A stretch of 28,422 nt of DNA from positions 1 to 28,422 of the IMG/VR virus record IMGVR_UViG_3300042563_001949, one strand, 5' to 3'. The position numbers and the translations under genes are program-made. The first letter of the stretch is position 1, and each line of letters begins with the position of its first letter. Positions 3,984-11,260 of this stretch are shown in pieces. Under the pieces are notes generated by a model that ran no database searches, was not told where the DNA came from, and saw only the letters and a list, made by a program, of their open reading frames with translations. Source of the DNA: a virus.

Positions 3984-4079
3984 TGTCACAAATTTAATTA
4001 GTATTTGTTACAGATTGTGTCTCAAGTATTTACTATATTTGCGACATAAGTTGTCACAGTTATTTAAAGATATGTGACA
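3984..4079. repeat. TGTCACA-type repeats
   Basis: TGTCACA at 3984-3990 and 4052-4058, the variant TGTTACA at 4006-4012 and the inverted form TGTGACA at 4073-4079. The last two TGTCACA-type sites form a 7-bp inverted repeat. They could be operator or initiator-binding sites. Confidence 0.45.
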
Positions 4080-4080
4080 G

Positions 4081-4138
4081 AATTTTCCACTATAATCGGA
4101 ATATAACCGCTTTAATGATGGAAATTTTCCACTATAAT
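4081..4138 (+). repeat. 16-bp direct repeat containing TATAAT
   Basis: AATTTTCCACTATAAT is present exactly at 4081-4096 and 4123-4138, start-to-start 42 bp (about four helical turns). Each copy ends in TATAAT, which resembles a sigma-70-type -10 element. Confidence 0.6.
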
Positions 4139-4180
4139 GTAACATATAAGTTACAAAATAGTATAGTTTTGTAAACTATA
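4138..4180. repeat. Inverted repeats, possible operators
   Basis: TGTAAC/GTTACA with a 6-nt spacer (4138-4155) and TATAGTTT/AAACTATA with a 3-nt spacer (4162-4180). Confidence 0.45.
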
Positions 4181-4191
4181 TTACACATTAT

Positions 4192-4237
4192 AAGGTTATA
4201 GCCTTACAGAAATCCAATGCTGTAAGGTTATATCCTT
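4192..4237 (+). promoter_or_regulatory. Long imperfect hairpin upstream of the first rightward gene
   Basis: Arms 4192-4209 and 4220-4237 match at 16 of 18 positions around a 10-nt loop. The right arm ends 9 nt before the candidate -7 element. As it precedes the likely start of transcription, it is more likely a protein-binding or cruciform site than an mRNA structure; a terminator for incoming transcription lacks a T-tract. Confidence 0.45.
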
Positions 4238-4246
4238 AATTATATA

Positions 4247-4254
4247 TAAATTTG
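4247..4254 (+). promoter_or_regulatory. Candidate Bacteroidota-type -7 element, leaderless start
   Basis: TAAATTTG matches TAnnTTTG. The ATG of the next gene begins only 4 nt later, so the mRNA would have almost no leader. Confidence 0.45.
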
Positions 4255-4258
4255 TAGT

Positions 4259-4894
4259 ATGGCATATCTAAATTCAAACATTCCTACTATAACTTGTTTT
4301 ATAAGAAATGAATTTTTGTTTAATCATGAACAGGGTCATGAGGAATATACACTAGCTGATGTACACTCAGTAGCATCTATACAAAAGAGAGCTCCTTTAT
4401 TTGAAGCATTCTTAGAGAATGGAGTTAATTGGACAAGAAGACCAATACATGCTTTTTGTTGGAAAAAAGATGCTGAGGTATTACCACTTACAGAACATGT
4501 ATACTGGGATTGTTTTTCTTCTTATGTAGATGTGCAAGTAAGAGAAAGAATGTTTGGCTTACGGGCAGATTTAATTTCTATAACAAAAGTTAAAAGACAA
4601 GGAACATATATGTTTACTCTTGACTGGTCACATGAAAATAGAAATATGTTAGATACTAACTTTTCTGAAACACCGGAACATAAATGTGGTCATGTATTTA
4701 AAATGGATAATGGTAATTACTTTATATATCCTAACAACAGAATAATTTGGTCAGATAAAGCATGGACATATAACAGGATAGAAAGTAATCCGGGATATAA
4801 AATTGACATGACTATATACTCAGTAGAAAATGATAATAGATATGAAACTGATTATAGTTATATGACAGAATTCAAGGAAGACTTACCAAAATAA
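4259..4894 (+). CDS. Conserved phage hypothetical protein, 211 aa
   Basis: First gene of the rightward region. It starts MAYLNSNIPTITCFIRNEFL and has a series of aromatic and Cys/His-rich segments (RRPIHAFCWKK, YWDCFSSY, EHKCGHVFKMDNGNYF, YPNNRIIWSD). I recall similar proteins from large marine phages as an uncharacterised family, but cannot name one. Cytosolic; no signal peptide or membrane span. The start is supported by the -7 element just upstream, though this leaves almost no leader. Function unknown. Confidence 0.8.
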   Translation: MAYLNSNIPTITCFIRNEFLFNHEQGHEEYTLADVHSVASIQKRAPLFEAFLENGVNWTRRPIHAFCWKKDAEVLPLTEHVYWDCFSSYVDVQVRERMFGLRADLISITKVKRQGTYMFTLDWSHENRNMLDTNFSETPEHKCGHVFKMDNGNYFIYPNNRIIWSDKAWTYNRIESNPGYKIDMTIYSVENDNRYETDYSYMTEFKEDLPK

Positions 4895-4935
4895 TAGATG
4901 TTTGTATAAGTAAATTATATTTAGTATATTATATT

Positions 4936-5382
4936 ATGAAGAAAGTTGATATGGGTAAGTATATCTTACTTATAGGTAATGATGCTACTGAAGTCTTTGA
5001 CTACTATAAAGTAGAAGAGATGCACGGGCTAAATAAAGCTGATGCCCAAGCTGAAGAAGTAGATATGACTAAAGGTAATGGAGTTTACATATATGGATTA
5101 ACTAATTATGATCCAGCAGATAAAAAGTTAACTGCTAAAGATCCATATAAACCATTCTTGTTTTTAAACATGGGTACTTTTAAAAAGTATAATGTTACAG
5201 AAAAAGCCACAGCTGTTATGCATGAAACTATGCACATGAGTATCTTACTAAACAACTGGAATATAAAAGATAAAGAAGAAGAGGTAATAACTTATGCTGA
5301 AGATGAGGCAAACAAGATTATTGAAAAACTAAAGAGTACTAAAATAGAAGCACCCAAGAAAGGGTTCTTCTCTAGAAAATAA
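4936..5382 (+). CDS. Zincin-like putative metallopeptidase, 148 aa
   Basis: The protein has the motif AVMHETMHMSILL at about residues 93-105: HETMH is an HExxH zinc-binding and catalytic signature in a helix, preceded by a region that could form the edge beta strand. A downstream acidic helix (EEEVITYAEDEANKII) could supply the third zinc ligand. The C-terminus is basic and ends GFFSRK. It has no secretion signal, so it would act in the cytoplasm or in the virion. Targets are unknown. A short HExxH can occur by chance, but its setting in a hydrophobic helix is typical of zincins. Confidence 0.65.
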   Translation: MKKVDMGKYILLIGNDATEVFDYYKVEEMHGLNKADAQAEEVDMTKGNGVYIYGLTNYDPADKKLTAKDPYKPFLFLNMGTFKKYNVTEKATAVMHETMHMSILLNNWNIKDKEEEVITYAEDEANKIIEKLKSTKIEAPKKGFFSRK

Positions 5383-5386
5383 AACT

Positions 5387-5698
5387 ATGAACATACCTAA
5401 AAGACTTACTAAAAGAACCAGAGAAGTTGTAAAAACAGATGGTGGAAAAAACATACAAATTTCTTCTTATAATAGACTTACAAAAAAAGGTGTAAGTAAA
5501 GAAAAAGATATTACATATAAAACTAAAGAAACACCTAGAAGTAAATTTATAGAAAAACAAGTTGTAAAAAGAAATGCAGATGGAGATTGGACATCACAAA
5601 AAGAAACTAAAAAGTTAGTAAAAGGTGGTAAAAAAGTTAGATCTGATGTACAATATGAAACTTATAAAAAAGGTGGAGTAATTAAAAAGAAAAAGTAA
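5387..5698 (+). CDS. Lys-rich basic phage protein, 103 aa
   Basis: ATG at 5387, 4 nt after the previous stop; its stop overlaps the start of the next gene (TAATG). The product is extremely rich in Lys, Arg and Thr with low-complexity character, begins MNIPKRLTKRTREVVKTDGG and ends GGVIKKKK. It is the first of three consecutive small basic proteins. By composition they are probably DNA-binding virion or capsid-interior proteins; this is inference. Confidence 0.75.
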   Translation: MNIPKRLTKRTREVVKTDGGKNIQISSYNRLTKKGVSKEKDITYKTKETPRSKFIEKQVVKRNADGDWTSQKETKKLVKGGKKVRSDVQYETYKKGGVIKKKK

Positions 5699-6036
5699 TG
5701 CCAAAAGATGCATGTTATTCTAAAGTAAAAGCACAGTACGCTGTGTTCCCTTCAGCAAGGGCTTCTCAAGCTATTGCAAAATGTAGGAAAGGTTCTGGCA
5801 CTGTTAGAAAAACTAAAGCTGGATCAGATCTTAAAAGATGGCAAGCAGAAAAATGGCAAGATACTAAATCAGGAAAAGCTTGTGGTGCTGGTGGTAAAAA
5901 TGAATACTGTAGACCTACCAAAAGAGTATCTAAAGCTACACCTAAAACTAAAAGTGAAATAACACCCTCTAAGTTAGCTGCTAAAAAAGCAGAAAAATCT
6001 AGAGTAGGTATGGGTAATAAAGTTAAAAAAGTATAA
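5698..6036 (+). CDS. DUF5872-like basic protein, 112 aa
   Basis: The N-terminus (KDACYSKVKAQYAVFPSARA followed by SQAIAKCRK) and the later segment with WQAEKWQDTKSGKACG and NEYCRPTKR match what I remember of DUF5872, a small Cys-containing family found in phages and large eukaryotic viruses. Cys positions are spaced so that metal binding or disulphides are possible. The C-terminal 40 residues are Lys-rich and disordered. The start overlaps the preceding stop by one base, showing translational coupling. Molecular role unknown. Confidence 0.65.
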   Translation: MPKDACYSKVKAQYAVFPSARASQAIAKCRKGSGTVRKTKAGSDLKRWQAEKWQDTKSGKACGAGGKNEYCRPTKRVSKATPKTKSEITPSKLAAKKAEKSRVGMGNKVKKV

Positions 6037-6038
6037 TC

Positions 6039-6311
6039 ATGGCAAAGACAGCAGCTTGGACCAGAAAAGAAGGTAAAGATCCTAAAGGAGGATTGAATGC
6101 TAAAGGAGTAGCTTCTTATAGAGCAGCTAATCCTGGTAGTAAACTTCAGACAGCAGTAACAACTAAACCATCTAAATTAAAAGCTGGAAGTAAAGATGCT
6201 AAAAGAAGAAAGAGCTTTTGCGCAAGAATGTCTGGTATGCCAGGACCTGCAAAAAAACCAAATGGTGAACCAACAAGAAAGACTCTTGCATTAAGAAAAT
6301 GGAACTGCTAA
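6039..6311 (+). CDS. DUF6321-like basic protein, 90 aa
   Basis: It contains TAAWTRKEGKDPKGGLNAKG near the N-terminus and RRKSFCARMSGMPGP followed by a C-terminal LRKWNC. This set of motifs is, from memory, the DUF6321 family, common in marine phages and often next to DUF5872 proteins, as here. It is small, highly basic and Gly/Lys-rich, consistent with nucleic-acid binding. Its 3' end overlaps the AlkB-like gene by 13 nt. Role not established. Confidence 0.7.
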   Translation: MAKTAAWTRKEGKDPKGGLNAKGVASYRAANPGSKLQTAVTTKPSKLKAGSKDAKRRKSFCARMSGMPGPAKKPNGEPTRKTLALRKWNC

Positions 6312-6790
6312 CAATAAAACCAGAACTAAATATACTATCTATAGAAGAAGAAAAAGATTTATTAGATAAGTTATTAAATAAACAAGGTACAAGATCAAAC
6401 AGCAGAACTTTATTAAGATATGGAAACTCAGTTTATGGTAATGATAAACTAGATCCTATTCCAGAATATTTATTAGAGTTAATTAATAAGTTAATTGATA
6501 GAAAAGTATTAGATAGTTTTCCAGAAGATGTAACTATAAATACTTATTATCCAGGAGACAGTATACCAGCACACATAGATAAGATAGATGCAGGACCTGT
6601 AATAACTATATTAAGTTTACTGTCTGAAGCAAAACTTACTTTAACTTACGGATTAAAAAAACAAATTATATTATTACCTTCCAGATCTATTATACAACTT
6701 AAAGGAGTATATAGAACACACTGGAAACACAGCATAGAAAAATTAAAAGAAAAAAGAATATCAGTAGTATTTAGACAAACCGGTAAATAA
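6299..6790 (+). CDS. AlkB-like 2-oxoglutarate/Fe(II) dioxygenase, 163 aa
   Basis: Diagnostic segments appear in order: NTYYPGDSIPAHIDKIDAG (around residues 81-99, iron ligands H and D in HID), VITILSLLSEAKL, LLPSRSIIQLKG, YRTHWKHSI (second His ligand) and RISVVFRQT (Arg contacts to 2-oxoglutarate). These fit the AlkB family, which removes alkyl groups from nucleic-acid bases oxidatively. In a phage it could repair alkylated DNA or RNA, or act on a modified base. Expression is coupled to the DUF6321-like gene by overlap. The catalytic set looks complete. Confidence 0.85.
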   Translation: MELLTIKPELNILSIEEEKDLLDKLLNKQGTRSNSRTLLRYGNSVYGNDKLDPIPEYLLELINKLIDRKVLDSFPEDVTINTYYPGDSIPAHIDKIDAGPVITILSLLSEAKLTLTYGLKKQIILLPSRSIIQLKGVYRTHWKHSIEKLKEKRISVVFRQTGK

Positions 6791-6796
6791 AAAGTT

Positions 6797-6937
6797 ATGG
6801 CAAAGATTAAAGAAAGTGGAATGACCACTAAAGTAAATAAGAATATCTCTAGACCAGGAATACATGCTAAGAGTGGAACCTCTCAGTTGAAGTCTTCAAA
6901 AAAATATAAAAAATTATATCGCGGCCAAGGAAAATAA
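6797..6937 (+). CDS. Small basic protein, 46 aa
   Basis: ATG at 6797, 6 nt after the previous stop, ending TAA at 6935-6937. It starts MAKIKESGMTTKVNKNISRP, followed by GIHAKSGTSQLKSSKKYKK, and ends LYRGQGK. The segments RPGIHAKS, LKSSKKYKK and Y-x-GQGK recur in small basic proteins I recall from marine phages. Strongly cationic; likely a DNA- or RNA-binding or virion-internal peptide. It continues the run of basic proteins begun at 5387. Confidence 0.65.
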   Translation: MAKIKESGMTTKVNKNISRPGIHAKSGTSQLKSSKKYKKLYRGQGK

Positions 6938-6940
6938 TTA

Positions 6941-6948
6941 TATATTTG
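6941..6948 (+). promoter_or_regulatory. Candidate Bacteroidota-type -7 element
   Basis: TATATTTG fits TAnnTTTG, 20 nt before the ATG at 6969. Partly downstream of the preceding gene, in AT-rich sequence. Confidence 0.5.
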
Positions 6949-6968
6949 TACAAACCAAATAAATAGTT

Positions 6969-7226
6969 ATGGAAGAAAATGTTATAATTAAAGAAACTAA
7001 GATCTACAAGTTTGGAGAAATCTTAGTAGGTTTAGATTCTGAAGATATTGAAGAATCAGTAGAAGTAGAAGTAAGAAAAAAGTTTGCAGAAATTGCAGAA
7101 TTAGTATTAACTAACTATTCTACAGAAGATAGATCTCCAGTAAAGAGTTTAGTATTTGATCATACTATAGGAGAAATCCTTAATGCTCAAATGTGTGTAA
7201 GTAAATTATTAAAAACCAAAATATGA
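6969..7226 (+). CDS. Hypothetical helical protein, 85 aa
   Basis: An N-terminal stretch (NVIIKETKIYKFGEILVG) is probably beta, followed by a helical region (VRKKFAEIAELVLTN) and a C-terminal helix (GEILNAQMCVSKLLKTK). The helix-loop-helix spacing is loosely reminiscent of small anti-CBASS Acb2/Tad1-type proteins, but I see no decisive motif and do not assign it. The gene overlaps the next by 4 nt (ATGA). Confidence 0.65.
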   Translation: MEENVIIKETKIYKFGEILVGLDSEDIEESVEVEVRKKFAEIAELVLTNYSTEDRSPVKSLVFDHTIGEILNAQMCVSKLLKTKI

Positions 7227-7510
7227 AACCGTTTAAAACCCTAAGAGGAAGAAGGATACTTATTGAAGTACCTGTTAAAAAAGAATCAGTAATTAAATTA
7301 TCTGCTAAAGATGATGATGCTTTAATGTATGAAGCAATGAAGCAGTGGAATAGACTTACTATATATGCTATTGGTGATAAAGTAGAAGATGTTGTTGTTG
7401 GAGATGTTGTGTATATTGCAGTTAGTCAGTTAGAACATGCAGAAAAAGTTGACATTGACGGAAGTGTAAAGCTTATGTTGAATGAAATGGACATTGCAAT
7501 AATCTGGTAA
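7223..7510 (+). CDS. GroES-like co-chaperonin, putative, 95 aa
   Basis: The pattern fits the cpn10 fold: an N-terminal strand RILIEVPVKKES, a mid-region WNRLTIYAIGDKVED, the hallmark VVGDVVYI (compare GD-x-V in GroES) and a C-terminal strand MLNEMDIAIIW (compare the final E-x-DI-x-A of GroES). Length equals GroES. It would form a heptameric lid for host GroEL and help fold capsid protein, like T4 gp31. Sequence identity is low and the mobile loop is not obvious, so this rests on fold-level pattern. Confidence 0.5.
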   Translation: MKPFKTLRGRRILIEVPVKKESVIKLSAKDDDALMYEAMKQWNRLTIYAIGDKVEDVVVGDVVYIAVSQLEHAEKVDIDGSVKLMLNEMDIAIIW

Positions 7511-7513
7511 GTT

Positions 7514-7852
7514 ATGGTAAATATATCTCATGATGATCATCCTACTTATAGTTCTACTATTACAAAAGTTTGGACTCTTGATAAACCAGATACAGATATT
7601 AAAGGAACACTTTGTGAAGATTGGAAAAATAGAGTAGTAGATCTTTCTGATCCAACAAGACCTGAGTACTATGGTGGCAAAGATAATATCTATGAAGTGT
7701 TTAATGTGCTGGAAGAGTGGGAGTTAGATAAAGATTTTTACTTAGGTAATGTAATTAAATATGTAGTAAGAGCTGGTAAAAAAAGTTCTAGTGTTAAGCA
7801 AGACTTAGAAAAAGCTTTAGTATATTTACAAAAAAGAATTGATACATTATGA
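7514..7852 (+). CDS. DUF3310-like protein, 112 aa
   Basis: The C-terminal half has the DUF3310 signature: PEYYGGKDNIYEVFNVLE, then FYLGNVIKYVVRAGKK, then DLEKALVYLQKRI. The N-terminal 40 residues are variable. The family is widespread in phages and sometimes labelled nucleotide kinase without evidence; its biochemical role is not clear to me. Its 3' end overlaps the membrane protein gene by 4 nt, indicating co-translation. Confidence 0.75.
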   Translation: MVNISHDDHPTYSSTITKVWTLDKPDTDIKGTLCEDWKNRVVDLSDPTRPEYYGGKDNIYEVFNVLEEWELDKDFYLGNVIKYVVRAGKKSSSVKQDLEKALVYLQKRIDTL

Positions 7853-8040
7853 AAATTGTAGCCATAGCAGTAGTATTAGTATTTGTAACTATCTTATGGT
7901 TACTAGCACACATAATGTATAAACCTATTTTTGATAAGGTAACACAAAACTTTATTATAGATAAAGCAGGAATGGAACTAGCTAATGTCTGTATAATGAT
8001 AATGTTATTACTTACCTTTCTATTAGGTACATGGATTTGA
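7849..8040 (+). CDS. Two-span membrane protein, 63 aa
   Basis: Two hydrophobic segments: residues about 3-24 (IVAIAVVLVFVTILWLLAHI) and about 44-62 (NVCIMIMLLLTFLLGTW) joined by a charged linker. Last gene before a strong terminator. It could be an inner-membrane accessory or holin-like protein, but the lysis cassette lies 10 kb away. No family recognised. Confidence 0.65.
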   Translation: MKIVAIAVVLVFVTILWLLAHIMYKPIFDKVTQNFIIDKAGMELANVCIMIMLLLTFLLGTWI

Positions 8041-8079
8041 CTTAAGAGACTAGTGAGGCTATCCTTTTAAGTTAAACAG

Positions 8080-8107
8080 ATCCCTAGTTGACGCTAGGGA
8101 TTTTTTT
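8080..8107 (+). terminator. Rho-independent terminator
   Basis: Stem ATCCCTAG/CTAGGGAT (8080-8087 with 8094-8101), loop TTGACG, followed by a run of T to 8107. It separates the 4259-8040 operon from the fibre module. Confidence 0.9.
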
Positions 8108-8178
8108 ATGTTATTAATTTTGTTATCTAAACTATTTTTTGTATATTATAGTATATAAATATTATAACTTATACAATC

Positions 8179-9192
8179 ATGGACATTCTAAATTTTATAT
8201 CTTGGATTAAAGGCGGTAGACAAGTAACTTCAGTAGATGCTACAAAAACATTATTACCAATTGGTCTTAAAGATGGTAGAAGAGATGATGACTATCTTGC
8301 TGGTGCAATAACTGCACAAGATTTTATTACACAAGTAGCAGGTGTTATACCACAAGGTGCACAAGGACCAATGGGTCCTCAAGGTGTTGCTGGTCCTGTA
8401 GGTCCTGCTGGTTTAAACTGGCAAGGTGCATGGTCTGCAGCAGGAACATATGTTATTGATGATGCAGTAGGTTATGGTGGAGCATCATGGTTCTGTATTG
8501 CAAATGTAGGTCCAACTGCAACTACACCAGATTCTGATCCTACTAAGTGGGCATTACTTGCATCTCAAGGTTCTCCTGGAGCACAGGGACCACAAGGTAT
8601 TCAAGGACCACAAGGTCCAGCTGGATCAGGTGGTGGTGGAAGTCTTCCATTAGGAACTGGTATTGGTAATACTTTATATTGGACTGGTTCTCAATGGAAT
8701 GCAAATTCTTCATTATCAAATAATAATGGTAGAGTTGGTATTGGTACAACTAATGTAGTTGGTCAAGCTCTTAAAATTGCACAAACTAATCCTGCTGGAG
8801 CTTCTGCAGGAATTAGAATAGATCAAGGTGTTGTAGGTTATGGAACAAGTTTTTTAATGACAAATCCAAATCCTAATCCAGTAAGTTTTCAAATGGGAAC
8901 AAATGCACCAAATGTAAATCCAATTTTTGATAGTTCTGTTTTCTTTAATGTTGTTCAATCAAGATTAATGAAATTTTCTACTGCAGGAATTGAAAGATTA
9001 CTTATTCAAGGCAATGGTCAAGTTACTGTAGGAGCTACACAAGCTTTATATGCAGATGCAAGTTTTATTATAAAAAATTCTAATATGGAATTAGAAGAAC
9101 CTGATGGAGGTATTATTCTTACTTCAGGTGGTGGTTTTAGATTTAGACTTACTGTAAATGATTTAGGAAATTTAATTATTTTACCTGCATAA
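8179..9192 (+). CDS. Collagen-like tail fibre with conserved N-terminal anchor, 337 aa
   Basis: Residues 1-53 (MDILNFISWIKGGR at the start, then LPIGLKDGRRDDDYLAGAIT) are nearly the same as in the protein at 11261 and are inferred to dock onto the virion. Gly-x-y collagen-like triplets follow in two blocks (about 57-78 and 132-150) around a small beta domain with YVIDDAVGYGGASWFCI, a carbohydrate-binding-like pattern. The C-terminal part (from about 155) is rich in N, G and T with beta strands, typical of a trimeric receptor-binding tip. First gene of the fibre module, after a terminator and AT-rich upstream sequence. Confidence 0.8.
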   Translation: MDILNFISWIKGGRQVTSVDATKTLLPIGLKDGRRDDDYLAGAITAQDFITQVAGVIPQGAQGPMGPQGVAGPVGPAGLNWQGAWSAAGTYVIDDAVGYGGASWFCIANVGPTATTPDSDPTKWALLASQGSPGAQGPQGIQGPQGPAGSGGGGSLPLGTGIGNTLYWTGSQWNANSSLSNNNGRVGIGTTNVVGQALKIAQTNPAGASAGIRIDQGVVGYGTSFLMTNPNPNPVSFQMGTNAPNVNPIFDSSVFFNVVQSRLMKFSTAGIERLLIQGNGQVTVGATQALYADASFIIKNSNMELEEPDGGIILTSGGGFRFRLTVNDLGNLIILPA

Positions 9193-9212
9193 TAATTTAA
9201 AACACATATACA

Positions 9213-10949
9213 ATGTTAAATAACTTATCAAATTTTTGGAATATCATCACAGGAAGGATGATAAAAAAACTAGCTGAACCAAGTGACTTAATACCTTTAG
9301 GTACAAGAGACAGTAGGTATGGTGGTAATTATAAACCTACTGCTATTTCTTTTGAAGACTTATTAATTCAAATTACTCCAGCTCCAGAAATTATTACTGA
9401 TATAAATACTCTTTTTGTATCACCAAATGGTTTAGATACAAATCCCGGTACTTTAGAAAATCCTTTAAAAACTCTAATAGCAGCTAAAAATTTATCTGCA
9501 TCAGGTGATTTAGTATATGTATTACCAGGGACTTATATTTTTGATAATAGAGATTTAAAATATAATGCTACTGTAAACACAGAAGTTAATCTTTGGAAAA
9601 CTGGAGTTAGTTATTATTTTTCTCCAGGAGCAATTATTAACATGTATAACATTACAGTTACAGGAGTAGAATTACATTTATTTAGACCAACAGGAGGAGT
9701 ATATGATACTTGTAATGTATATGGTTCATTAGAATATAATCAATTTTCTCAAGGACCTGATACTTTTAACGGAGCAAGTCTTTTCTTTTACGGTGATGAA
9801 ATAGGTACTAAATTAGGATATACATTTAATGCTACAGTTAAATCTATTATTTCTACTTGTAATCAGCCTGTATCAACTAGTAGAACAACTATTGATGGTG
9901 CTGCACAAAAAAGTATTTTTAATCTTACTGCTGATGAAGTATCAGTAAAATATGTTACAGGTCAAACAGGTGCTGGATGTGCAATACTGCTACGTGATAT
10001 TGGATTTTTAGAAACTAATGTAAAAGTTAAAAAAATAAACAGCAATTTTGTAGGTTTTTATGCTAGAAATACTAATGCTTTAAATACAATAGTATTAGAT
10101 GTTGATTATATGCAATGTGGTTTAGAATTAGTTTCAGTAGCTGGTGATGTATCTGCTAGAAGTACTTATAGAATTAAACAAGGATATTACAATAACTATA
10201 CAAATGTTGCTGGAGCTGCTTTAGGAGTTTCAGGAACAAGTGCAGGTAATATTTCTTTAGAGGGAGATTTTTATGATGCAGTAGGTAATAATACTCGTCC
10301 TGTTATGGGATCTACAGCTACAGGTGTTGTAACAGTCAATTTTAGCGGAAATGTTTATACTAATAATATTTCAGGAGCAGGAAGACCAATTGTATTAGTA
10401 ACTAATGCTAATACAATTTTTAAATTTTCAGGTACTATACATTACTTAGGTACAGTAGCTACAACAACAGCAATGGCTACGGCAACCAATGGTACTATTA
10501 TAATGACAGGAACAGCAATTACAGGAAATATGGGAGGAGCAATGACTGCTACAACTAATGGTTCTGTAACATTTGAAGCATGTAGATTTAACTCTGCTGT
10601 AATAGGTTCTTGTATTTCTACTACAAGTTTTACAGTAGGTAATTGTTCAATTTCTAATTGTTTAATTACAGCATCTCACACAACTGCTTTAGCAACTGTT
10701 GGTAATTATACAATTGTTAATTCAGCAATTAAAAATGCAGGAGCGGGAGTAGGATTTATAAATGCAGGTGCAACAGGTTACTTAAGATTACTTGGGTCTA
10801 CACTTGTTACAACAGCAGGTGGAGCATTAGCAGTAAATTATACAAGTACAGCTCCTGTAACAACAGCAAACTCTAATTCTAATTCTACTATTACTGCAAC
10901 AACACTTAACGGAACAATCACTACATTATCAGGAATTAATATTATATAA
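9213..10949 (+). CDS. Beta-helix tail fibre or tailspike, 578 aa
   Basis: The N-terminal 55 residues (NLSNFWNIITGRMIKKLAEP, PLGTRDSR, AISFEDLLIQ) are a diverged version of the shared anchor. From about residue 68 the pattern FVSPNGLDTNPGTLENPLKT, then LVYVLPGTY, is the usual opening of right-handed parallel beta-helix proteins. The rest is a long series of short strands rich in T, N, G and A, as in pectate-lyase-like tailspikes. No catalytic acidic pair was identified, so whether it degrades polysaccharide or only binds is unknown. Trimeric by family. Confidence 0.8.
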   Translation: MLNNLSNFWNIITGRMIKKLAEPSDLIPLGTRDSRYGGNYKPTAISFEDLLIQITPAPEIITDINTLFVSPNGLDTNPGTLENPLKTLIAAKNLSASGDLVYVLPGTYIFDNRDLKYNATVNTEVNLWKTGVSYYFSPGAIINMYNITVTGVELHLFRPTGGVYDTCNVYGSLEYNQFSQGPDTFNGASLFFYGDEIGTKLGYTFNATVKSIISTCNQPVSTSRTTIDGAAQKSIFNLTADEVSVKYVTGQTGAGCAILLRDIGFLETNVKVKKINSNFVGFYARNTNALNTIVLDVDYMQCGLELVSVAGDVSARSTYRIKQGYYNNYTNVAGAALGVSGTSAGNISLEGDFYDAVGNNTRPVMGSTATGVVTVNFSGNVYTNNISGAGRPIVLVTNANTIFKFSGTIHYLGTVATTTAMATATNGTIIMTGTAITGNMGGAMTATTNGSVTFEACRFNSAVIGSCISTTSFTVGNCSISNCLITASHTTALATVGNYTIVNSAIKNAGAGVGFINAGATGYLRLLGSTLVTTAGGALAVNYTSTAPVTTANSNSNSTITATTLNGTITTLSGINII

Positions 10950-10951
10950 AA

Positions 10952-11239
10952 ATGGAAACTAATCAATCAAATGAAATTATAACTACAGTATTACCAGAAT
11001 TTACATCAGTAGAAGAAGGTACAACATTTATGGAAACTTATGAGTATCCATGTGCTTTTTCAGTAGAAAATGTTTCATATACTTTTGAAGGAAATGATTT
11101 TATTCCTACAGATCCATTTGTAATCTGTACAACTGAAGTATTTATTACAGTGTATGGTTATGGTGATGAAACTACAACTCCTGGAGTTATATATGTACAA
11201 GACAATATTTTAAAGTATAATAAAATTATATATTCTTAA
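10952..11239 (+). CDS. Small appendage-associated protein, 95 aa
   Basis: It starts 2 nt after the tailspike stop. The product is acidic, Thr/Glu/Tyr-rich and likely all-beta (YPCAFSVENVSYTFEGNDF, VITVYG-like segment FITVYGYGDE). It lacks the anchor. The position suggests a tip accessory, decoration or assembly factor of the tailspike. No family recognised. Confidence 0.65.
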   Translation: METNQSNEIITTVLPEFTSVEEGTTFMETYEYPCAFSVENVSYTFEGNDFIPTDPFVICTTEVFITVYGYGDETTTPGVIYVQDNILKYNKIIYS

Positions 11240-11260
11240 TAAATTAATAAAAAATAAACA

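Larger units (their letters stand above)
3665..4258. promoter_or_regulatory. Divergent intergenic region, candidate origin or switch
   Basis: About 600 nt between the leftward array and the rightward operons. The left part (3715-3910) is much richer in GC than the rest of the window and has four G-runs of 6-7 (3737-3742, 3762-3768, 3867-3873, 3896-3901) plus a palindrome AGCTGCAGCT (3751-3760). The right part is AT-rich and repeat-dense (separate entries). G-tracts beside AT-rich repeats at a strand switch are typical of phage origins or control regions; no experimental or homology support is available. Confidence 0.5.
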
